Assembly (NCBI GenBank): GCA_028565635.1
Contig: JAOXYB010038329.1
Location: 1 to 13,423 of the forward strand
Direction of reading: 5' to 3'
DNA: 13,423 bases
Origin: Phoronis ovalis
Taxonomy: Eukaryota; Phoronida; Phoronidae
Shown here: positions 7,211-13,423 of the stretch, in pieces
Layout of the letters: each line of letters starts with the position of its first letter
Numbering within the stretch: position 1 is the first letter of the stretch
Translations under genes and position numbers: made by a program
The notes under the pieces: model-generated
Seen by the model: only the letters and a program-made list of their open reading frames with translations
What the model was told of the DNA's origin: nothing
The model's database searches: none

Positions 7211-7627
7211 TCTAACAGCGAATATAATGTAAACTGGAGAGAATTCAGAATAAGTACCGCTATATACAGAACACTTGATACAAAACCAACCATTCGCTGT
7301 CATTGCAGAAGAAAATTCATATCAGCGGACAATCATAGCATATTTAAGTCGAAACAATTAACCTTTTCAAAGCAGGAAACATACCTACCAGTGGACATTT
7401 GCACTTCAGAGTTCAGGATTTCCTTATCTTCATCTGACGTGTATACAAACGTTATTACAATGATACCCGCAGTCTTGGAAGCGTCTCTATTTAATTTTAA
7501 AAAGAGCTGCATGTTTTCATATTTGTTTAGTAAACTTTTGCATTTCTATCCACTGTTATATTATACTGTTCTACATTTTATTTTTGATATCTTTTATAAA
7601 GTTAGTTTTCTAATGTTGCCTGTATGA
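7211..7627 (+). other. 139-codon open frame without an early ATG, unknown
   Basis: The frame is open from just after a TGA at 7208-7210 to a TGA at 7625-7627. There is no ATG in the first half; the first in-frame ATG is at 7460, well past the middle. The first part is polar (RTLDTKPTIRCHCRRKF), the last third strongly hydrophobic (FSKLLHFYPLLYYTVLHFIF), which could form one or two membrane segments but is also what AT-rich DNA yields. TCATTGCAG at 7298-7306 and CCTACCAG at 7384-7391 look like splice acceptors, so part of it could be an exon. I recognise no family; chance is a real alternative. Confidence 0.2.
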
Positions 7628-8060
7628 TATTAGGCAAACGAAAGTATGTTTTATCATTTTTATTTTTATAATTAAAATATAATTATTACTATCAATCATA
7701 CCGTGTTTATTAGTGCATTATTGTATTATTAATAGTATTTTTGTAATCACCATTATTATGTATGTTATATATATTTTATTATACTTCTACAACATAGTTA
7801 TAATGGTTAGTATATATTGTTAGTTCAATCGGGTGGGGGGGGGATAATCCGGGGGGATAATACATGTTGTGATTAGTACTACAGACGAGTTAGCGTAGAT
7901 ACTTATAATCTTACTATAAATTCTGAAACTTATAAAACATCAATATATTGACATGGTTAAATGAAGGAATGTTACGTTTCCGTGTGAACATGTGCAAACG
8001 AGGTGACAACTTATAAACCAAATGCATAAAAAGCAAGTTATAAGTATCCCTACTAATTCG
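7628..8060. other. AT-rich non-coding stretch with a G-rich tract
   Basis: Nothing coding. The only contrast is the G-rich tract at 7831-7862, listed separately. Confidence 0.5.
7831..7862 (+). repeat. G-rich tract, quadruplex-capable
   Basis: GGG, T, nine G, ATAATCC, six G, ATAAT. The string GGGGGGATAAT occurs twice in direct orientation. Four or more runs of three G within short distance satisfy the usual G-quadruplex pattern. Confidence 0.4.
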
Positions 8061-8062
8061 CG

Positions 8063-8146
8063 ATGTTTGTTATGCGGAATGGGTTAATTGGCCCATTCCG
8101 AAACATAGCTGTTATCGGACAGGTTAATTGGCCTGTCAACAAACAT
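8063..8146. other. Two tandem hairpins with the same loop and compensatory stems
   Basis: Hairpin 1: CGGAATGGG (8075-8083) pairs perfectly with CCCATTCCG (8092-8100) around loop TTAATTGG. Hairpin 2: GACAGG (8118-8123) pairs with CCTGTC (8132-8137) around the same loop. The flanks are also repeated (TGTTAT before, AAACAT after, spaced 40-42 bases), so this is a tandem duplication. Aligned on the loop, three of the six inner stem pairs differ between copies and each change is compensated: G-C to A-T, T-A to C-G, A-T to G-C. Outer pairing ATGTTT (8063-8068) with AAACAT (8101-8106), and TGTT (8110-8113) with AACA (8138-8141), gives both hairpins the same shape with a one-sided bulge of 6 or 4 bases. 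The strand of any transcript is unknown; the structure works in DNA or in RNA. Confidence 0.55.
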
Positions 8147-8210
8147 TAAATAGCGTCAAAGCCTGTGGTCATGTATTTATTTTATGATTGTATTTATTAT
8201 TATTTATTTT

Positions 8211-8212
<2 letters not shown>

Positions 8213-8246
<34 letters not shown>
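8213..8246. repeat. (ATT)n microsatellite
   Basis: About eleven uninterrupted ATT repeats. Confidence 0.9.
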
Positions 8247-8692
8247 GTTGTAATACTGTAGTATTAGTATTATTGGATTTTGTTGAATGAGTTTATCGTT
8301 CCTTAGGAAGACTATATTATTGATGTAAATAAACAATCGCGAGGTTATGTCGCCTATGTCTTTCTTTGTGATCGTGTGTACTTCATGTTTTTTTGCGTTG
8401 CCAAAGTGCGATAACAAGTTAGTGAAGTTCTAAAACTCTACCGATACATGACCGTAGGTTTTTGACGAAATACAAAATAAAAAATCTAACCCTATAACTA
8501 CCGTATTTAATAAATCGTCATGGCTCATACAATTCCCCCGATCAAATACATTAACTGGGGGAAAATGGAAACCCTATACAGTTTGAATCTTTGTAGCGCT
8601 TGAGCCGTAGCGCTGCTATACTTACCAAATACTGCGACCCTTAAAACTGCTGAAACTCCTAACTAACCCTACTAAACTAAACATAAACTTAC
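8247..8692. other. Non-coding stretch with small inverted and direct repeats
   Basis: TTCCCCC (8533-8539) and GGGGGAA (8557-8563) can pair around a 17-base loop. GTAGCGCT occurs twice, at 8593-8600 and 8607-8614, each containing the palindrome AGCGCT. No coding frame is supported. Confidence 0.35.
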
Positions 8693-8914
8693 CAGTCTTC
8701 AAAAATCTTCAGACTTTACACTTGTCTTGAATAATGATATATAAAGTTTACGTTCAAATGTTATGCACATTACATGCTCATAAATTCTGTTTATAAAGAG
8801 TTTAAACAGTTCACCATTTAACATCTTTGGTTCAACAACTAAGTTCCTTAAGTTATTCTTTATAAAAATCCACCTTCCATTCACCATCAAGCAATATGTC
8901 CTGCCCATGAACAT
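8693..8914 (-). other. Minus-strand open frame next to a strong donor-like site
   Basis: On the minus strand the frame 8914-8699 gives 71 residues from ATG, with FMGRTYCLMVNGRWIF near the start. It ends in TGA a few bases before CTG|GTAAGTTTATG (GT at 8692-8691), a good splice donor match. An acceptor-like CTGCAG lies upstream near 8926-8931. Because of the stop, the donor could only serve another frame or an untranslated exon. No family is recognised. Confidence 0.15.
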
Positions 8915-8931
8915 CTATAATCCATACTGCA

Positions 8932-9300
8932 GTTCTTAAATGTTTAATGTAAACTTCCATAAAACAATATTTTACCTAAATACCCTGGGGTTGATAATGT
9001 AGAATATAAACTCAATCTCTATCCTAGTAAAAAAGCTTGTATTTGTTGTCTTTAGCTAGGTACGCATTGTTCCCATCGGTACCGTGACTGGCCAGTGAAC
9101 ACCAGCTAGTTCTCCATTACCAACTATCAACGTAGCATCTGCATGCAATTATATCACGCTGCCCATCTACACACTACCATTGTTCCCGACTTCTTGTATT
9201 GCCTAGAAGCGCCAAGATGATAATTTTATATGTGAATACATCAATTCACAAGCGTTTAGGAGTGCATAAGATTATATTGGAACCCCGATCATGCATATTG
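8932..9300. other. Non-coding stretch, GC-richer in the middle
   Basis: Positions 9060-9215 are less AT-rich than the flanks and contain the 10-bp palindrome ACTGGCCAGT. On the minus strand a short frame here reads NGELAGVHWPVTVPMGTMRT before a TAG; it looks protein-like but is only about 31 codons between stops, too short to call. Confidence 0.3.
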
Positions 9301-9315
9301 TTTGACGCCTACGAG

Positions 9316-9359
9316 TGCGTGTGTGTGTGAGTGTGCGTGTATGTGGATGTGTGTATGTG
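9316..9359. repeat. Imperfect (TG)n tract
   Basis: Alternating TG with interspersed GA, GC and TA steps; a degenerate dinucleotide microsatellite. Confidence 0.75.
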
Positions 9360-9410
9360 CACTTGTAGACATGGGACCAAGTATATGGCTTCCAATAATA
9401 CATCTTTGAT

Positions 9411-9442
9411 ATGGCAGCCATCTTGCATTCAAGATGGCCGCC
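9411..9442. repeat. Inverted YY1-like motif pair, copy 1
   Basis: GGCAGCCATCTTG (9413-9425) pairs with CAAGATGGCCGCC (9430-9442) with one mismatch over 13 pairs and a four-base loop. Each arm is close to the known YY1 site (AAnATGGCGGC). A decayed second copy lies at 9547-9579. Confidence 0.4.
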
Positions 9443-9546
9443 ACATTTTCCAGAACAGATTTTCCCTTAATAACCCAAAACATTTAATCCAAGTTTCGTT
9501 GGAGTCTGTACAGCACTTTCCTAGTTATCACAGAACATGTTTTCAC

Positions 9547-9579
9547 ATGGCAGTCATTTTTAATCCATGATGGCCGCCA
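9547..9579. repeat. Inverted YY1-like motif pair, copy 2
   Basis: ATGGCAGTCAT (9547-9557) and ATGATGGCCGCCA (9567-9579) repeat the arrangement about 135 bases downstream with a poorer left arm. Both copies are followed by T-rich sequence and TTTCCAGAA (9447-9455, 9598-9606), which suggests tandem duplication of a longer unit. Confidence 0.35.
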
Positions 9580-9679
9580 GCTTTTTGACAAATTTCATTT
9601 CCAGAATATAGCAAATATTTCGATCGAAATTCCCACTTGGATTCTGTGTGAAGAGTAAACACTTGTATATATATGACAA

Positions 9680-9716
9680 TGTGTGTGTACGTGCGTGTGT
9701 GTGTGTGTATATATAT
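9680..9716. repeat. (TG)n/(TA)n microsatellite
   Basis: TGTGTGTGTACGTGCGTGTG continues as alternating TG and then TATATATA. Confidence 0.85.
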
Positions 9717-10620
9717 TTTTATATTTTTGAATAGGAAAGTGTTAGGACCAATACGTTAGATGTTGGGCCTATTATTAGGACTATAGCACAACCAGGCCTG
9801 GATACACGATTCTAATATGACGGATCTAATATTGTACCCATAAAAAAAACAGGAAACAATTCATAATCTTTGCACTGTTCTGAAAGACTAACATATGTAT
9901 GTTGCTCACCTTTCCCAAAAAGCCACTGTAAAAGCTGTCAGCAATTAGTGTTAAGTTAATTCGCCATTTCCTCAGTGGAAGAAAAGCATCAGTCATCATA
10001 AGTGCATCATGGTTTCACTAGGTGGCAGCAGCTTGTTGTAACAGTACTTGGTTCGGGATAAAGACAGCCATGATGTCACCACGTGTACGACATCAGTTAT
10101 TTTCAATGGCGGCAGGTTTTAGATACATGGGGAATACACGTTGGCATTTTCTACAAAAGACCAATAACACTTGGAATTAAAGCACGTTATATCTACTGTT
10201 GTCAATATTATAATTATATAAAATTAAAAAATTAGGGAGGGGCGAATTCTAGATTTGTGCTCTACCGACTTTCCAAGGTCATATTGACCAACTAAATAAC
10301 TTTTAAATACATTTCATCCAAAATGATATTTCAAATACTATATCAAGGAAACCAATAATTAAACATAAACTTACATTTCAACATCATTCGAAGGCACCTG
10401 CTCAGCATGGAAACATGTTGTCTGCATGAGTGTCTACGTATAACTGACACATTCAAGAAACAACTCACAGATAAAACCGATATGATCATTAGCATATAAA
10501 TTGGTAAACAGTTTTCATTCATAAACTGCGACCCATTGTCCCCTGCTGCGAAGCGCTCAAATCGGATGTTTATTGACTTGCAAACTTCCTCCCATGCTCG
10601 TTGCTTTTAGTGGGGTAGCT
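9717..10620. other. Non-coding stretch with two small minus-strand exon-like pieces
   Basis: Piece 1, 9999-9910 on the minus strand: ATGATG opens a 30-codon frame (MMTDAFLPLRKWRINLTLIA, then DSFYSGFLGK) ending exactly at AAG|GTGAGC, a consensus-quality donor. Piece 2, 10495-10375: ATG opens 40 codons with a hydrophobic start (MLMIISVLSVSCFLNVSV) like a signal peptide, ending at AAAT|GTAAGTTTATG. The two do not join in a compatible frame with any acceptor I could find, so they are isolated candidates. The rest shows nothing. Confidence 0.2.
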
Positions 10621-12142
10621 ATAGCTGAGAATTTGATTTTTATCCAAAACATTGTTTACTATAAGCTATCCATTCTGCAGGCAAAAATTTAGTTGGTTTA
10701 ATGGTAAACTAGAAGCTATGAATTATACGGTAGTGAGTGCCAAACCTTGTTTGACACCTGTCAATTATTTATGCAAAGACAACGTTTTTTTATCCCAAAT
10801 GAAAATGCAGACGAACATATTGAGGATGCCAGACAATACGTAATTATCAACAAAAAAAGGCGCGCAAACCACCACTATTATAATCCATTTTCTCATTTCT
10901 CAATTTCATGCAGTGAAATTAATAGATTTAAAATGATCGACCATTTCGGATAAGCTGTGCATTTCCCGAGAATAAACTCATCTCACTTATTCGTTGGTTT
11001 GTATGGAACTCCCAGATTGTATATACATATACGACAGTTTGAAACGCAAAATTTTATCTTAATAAATGACATTTGTGGGTTAGAATATATACTACAGCTT
11101 TTTGTATAGCTTTATGTCTTCTCAATAGTGGCACAACTATACAGAGCAATACCCTAATTAATATATGTGACACTATCATTTTTTGTAAAAAGTAAAAGAT
11201 AAAACTTGTATACTATTCGCTTTGTAGATAATAGTATTCATACTTTTTAAATAAAAATTGTTTTCCATTACTTTAACGTACTACCTTTAGTTTTTATTGC
11301 AATGTATAAGGAATCCCTATTGGATGCTTAAAAACTTGATTTGCATATTATACAGGGCACCCAGACGAGCTTCCTCAACTTTTTAATTGGCAACTGGATT
11401 TTTTTCTGAGTTCTAAACAACTACCATTCTTATTATTTATCTTAAAGAAAATGGGAGCCTCATTAAAATATCAGAAAGCACTAGTTACCCCTTTGTTATT
11501 TACCTAAAGGTTTGTATAAACTGAAGTTATAGGCTGTGGATGGGTGACAGAATATTTACAGTAAATATAATTAGGTTGCAACAAAAAATCCTGTAAAAGT
11601 AATCACAACCGGCACTTTGTAGACTGTGTGGAGCAGAGTTTAAGTAGGAAATAAAGCAATTCCTGCATATTGTCCATGTTGTTTCAATTTCGCAACGTCT
11701 CATACTGGAATACTGCATATTTGGGAAATATCAAACAGGCTACGGGCATCAGGTTAATTCAAAAGCATCAGAATTGGTTACTTTAAATATTAAATCATTT
11801 GAAGCCGCTACAATCATTTCCAGAATTTGATATCATTCTATAATCTCTATATGGTTCAAAGGGTTATTTCACTCTTTAATTTAAAAAAATTGCCACCAGG
11901 CGGCTTTCAGTCAGTCAATGCTGAGGAAAAAATATACTCATCCATTCATGAAAAATCTTCCGTGTTCGAGATATGATTGGCTCAAATTGAGATTTATCAT
12001 CCCTCCAGAAAACTATAATGCCAGCTAGTAGAGACATTTTAATCAACTTTATTCAGCAATCGTCATGATATCAACATTCCATCAATTTTTAAATTCCTTT
12101 CGTTATTTTACGGTAACTTTAAATTATGCCACTGACAGTATT
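10621..12142. other. AT-rich non-coding stretch
   Basis: No supported gene. A plus-strand frame ending at 10953 stays open for about 80 codons (NENADEHIEDARQYVIINKK inside) but lacks an ATG near its start and any motif. A minus-strand frame of 63 residues at 11527-11718 is Cys- and Ser-rich without a recognisable pattern. Confidence 0.45.
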
Positions 12143-12465
12143 CCATTAACCCCGGGGGGCAGCCAATATGAAAGTGGGTACGCATGTTCCAACAAAATTT
12201 CGCGTAAGGCTATTTTTCGAACAGCCGGCGCGTAACGCGCTTAGGGTCTGTTTTTTTGGCTAAAATCACGAAAAGGGGAGGTTTTTTTGGAGGTGTGACA
12301 CTTCGTTTCCAAAAGTCATTTCCTTAAGGCTGTATTTTTTTCAAAAAACTCACTTCCTTAGGGGTGTATTTTTGAGAATTTCACTTCGTTAGGGGCTTTT
12401 TTGAAAAGCCATGTTGGAACATATGGGTCGCCACTTTCATATTGACTGCCCCCCGGGCCATTAAC
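12143..12465. mobile_element. Non-autonomous DNA transposon (MITE) with 8-bp target-site duplication
   Basis: The element spans 12151-12457 (307 bp). It starts CCCGGGGGGCAG and ends CTGCCCCCCGGG; the inverted repeats continue inward to about 12194 and 12412 (roughly 45 bp) with a few differences, including AATATGAAAGTGG on the left and CCACTTTCATATT on the right. The flanks carry an identical 8-bp direct repeat, CCATTAAC (12143-12150 and 12458-12465). It has no coding capacity. Internally a 31-34-base motif (TCACTTCCTTAGGGG then TGTATTTTT) repeats at 12316, 12350 and 12381. An 8-bp duplication is typical of the hAT and P superfamilies among others; the CCCGGGGGG terminus is not the usual hAT CAG end, so the superfamily is uncertain. 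From memory, similar G-rich elements occur in several marine invertebrates; not verified. Confidence 0.85.
12316..12411 (+). repeat. Tandem 31-34-base motif inside the MITE
   Basis: Three copies of TCA(C/T)TTC(C/G)TTA(A/G)GG, each followed by a T-rich run, start at 12316, 12350 and 12381. Two weaker relatives (GGCGCGTAACGCGCTTAGGG near 12228 and ACACTTCGTTTCC near 12298) lie to the left. Confidence 0.55.
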
Positions 12466-12480
12466 CCCGTACGTAGCTAT

Positions 12481-12801
12481 TTATTCTTTAAACGACACTG
12501 GTTGAAGCCGTACCGTGTTAGGAACATTCATGTTCCCTGTAGCAGTTTCATCACCGAATCTCTGTTCCAATCCATGCGGGAATCCATTGTTCACTTTTTG
12601 TAATTTTATTTTACAAATGGGTAAATGTACTGCTTTGTTTATAACTGCAAGTAACAAACTTGGAAAATGTAACAGTATGCTTAGAAATAAACTATCTATT
12701 ATACAAGTCATATAAAAACATGGATTTTGGACAAGTGTGCTCAGGCACCACAAGCACTCAGTTGATTGTTGTAATAAAGTTGCAACACCTATGGATACCA
12801 C
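12481..12801 (-). other. Minus-strand open frame, possible terminal coding exon, unknown protein
   Basis: The frame is open for 106 codons on the minus strand and ends in TAA at 12483-12481; that stop overlaps an AATAAA string, and another AATAAA complement lies near 12047-12053. The last third is protein-like and less AT-driven (FPHGLEQRFGDETATGNMNV, then VRLQPVSFKE). TTTGTTACTTGCAG ending at 12645 is a good acceptor, so a last exon 12644-12481 of 54 codons is plausible; the hydrophobic part before it (LFLSILLHFPSLLLAV) would then be intron. Overlapping plus-strand frames of 66-68 residues look like shadows. The MITE lies 16 bases beyond the stop and would sit in the 3' untranslated region. 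I recognise no family. Confidence 0.25.
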
Positions 12802-13270
12802 AGTATATCATTCTATGTCCAATGCAGTGTTATCTGTCAGTATTTTTTCTCAAAATACATTTGTGAATGACTTCATTAATTTAAAAATATTTAAGTGTCA
12901 TTTCAAGTATTTCTAAGATAATCTAAGATGTTGTGTGAACTGTACATAACTGCTCTGTCTCTTCATATAGGTCTGTATAAAGCTCTGACTGTGCATGTGA
13001 ACACATACTACAGAAGTAGAGTTCCAAGTTGCTGTATTTTCGCTGATTTTCACTGCTGGTCAATGATTTTCATGCATGAACACTTTATAGAACACATTAT
13101 TGAAAATGAGATATATGTAAGCAATAAACAGAAATTGATATTAAATATATTAGCATTAAATGTATATTATTAGTCATAACAATCTTCTGGTACTCTTCAT
13201 GTTTCATTGTATTTTTAAAAAAAATTATTTTTGTAATCACAAACAAATGCCATAAGGGACTGGTCAGAAA
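12802..13270. other. AT-rich non-coding stretch
   Basis: A plus-strand frame of 81 residues at 12928-13173 has no motif and an AT-driven composition (Ile, Leu, Tyr, His). I treat it as incidental. Nothing else is visible. Confidence 0.4.
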
Positions 13271-13423
13271 TTACCACAGGGGGGGGGTTGTTTGCTTCGC
13301 ACTGTACGTCCAGAATGTGTTTTCACAGGATTGGCTATTAATCTTTGTCTTCAGACTCCGAATCACTCTAGAACTACTACATATTTCAGCTGCAACTACA
13401 TCTTCACCACTGTCACTATCATT
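13271..13423 (-). other. Open frame entering from the right edge, unknown protein
   Basis: On the minus strand the frame is open from the window edge for 50 codons to a TAA at 13273-13271. It begins acidic and Ser-rich (NDSDSGEDVVAAE), followed by a basic part (SRVIRSLKTKIN) and FWTYSAKQTTPP; the last residues are coded by a nine-C run, whose length decides the frame. Acidic Ser/Asp-rich starts are common in domesticated or active transposases and in nuclear proteins, but no diagnostic motif is present. CTGTG|GTAATT at 13276-13269 could be a donor, which would make this an internal exon of a gene running leftward. The true start lies outside the window. Confidence 0.25.

Noticed and set aside
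9289-9570. Opposing open frames over the (TG)n tract
   Set aside because: The His/Thr-rich and Cys/Val-rich products are translations of a dinucleotide repeat.
11640-11850. Possible remnant of a LINE reverse transcriptase C-terminus
   Set aside because: LILEYC followed after about 40 bases by IQKHQN in another frame recalls the end of some non-LTR reverse transcriptases, but this needs a frameshift and the downstream sequence does not fit the family.
12143-12465. piggyBac-type TTAA insertion for the MITE
   Set aside because: TTAA flanks exist, but placing the ends there makes the termini asymmetric; the 8-bp CCATTAAC duplication leaves perfect ends.

Overview
The window looks like non-coding DNA from an animal nuclear genome, most likely a marine invertebrate. 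It is strongly AT-rich and poor in CpG, with (ATT)n and (TG)n microsatellites, a MITE-type DNA transposon remnant with intact target-site duplications, a large degenerate tandem repeat array, and scattered splice-like signals. There are no bacterial-style operons, ribosome binding sites, tRNA or rRNA genes, and no long ORFs. The longest stop-to-stop frame I found is about 139 codons. I recognise no protein family anywhere, so every coding call is low confidence and rests on frame openness and splice-like boundaries only.

Layout. 1-2310: AT-rich DNA with short open segments that could be eroded coding DNA or exons (794-985, 1180-1521, 1995-2310 on +; 255-467 on -). 2640-2960: a compact block with four CACGTG E-boxes, a 16-bp palindrome, two perfect hairpins and a GC-richer body; it looks regulatory. 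2961-3380: AT-rich spacer with a 126-residue minus-strand frame. About 3380-6215: a multi-unit degenerate tandem array whose units keep short palindromic modules in a fixed order. 6316-6333: a perfect 18-bp palindrome. 6731-6964: a CpG-rich, exon-like island. 7211-7627: a 139-codon frame without an ATG in its first half. 7831-7862: a G-rich tract. 8063-8146: two consecutive hairpins with the same loop and compensatory stem changes. 8213-8246: (ATT)n. 8247-10620: mostly empty, with microsatellites, a duplicated inverted YY1-like motif and a few minus-strand exon-like pieces. 10621-12142: nothing firm. 12143-12465: the MITE with 8-bp duplications. 12481-12801 and 13271-13423: minus-strand open frames that could be the end and an internal piece of one gene running leftward; this link is inference.

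No gene network can be inferred. The best candidates for something undescribed are the 3380-6215 array, the twin hairpins at 8063-8146, and the E-box/hairpin block at 2640-2960.
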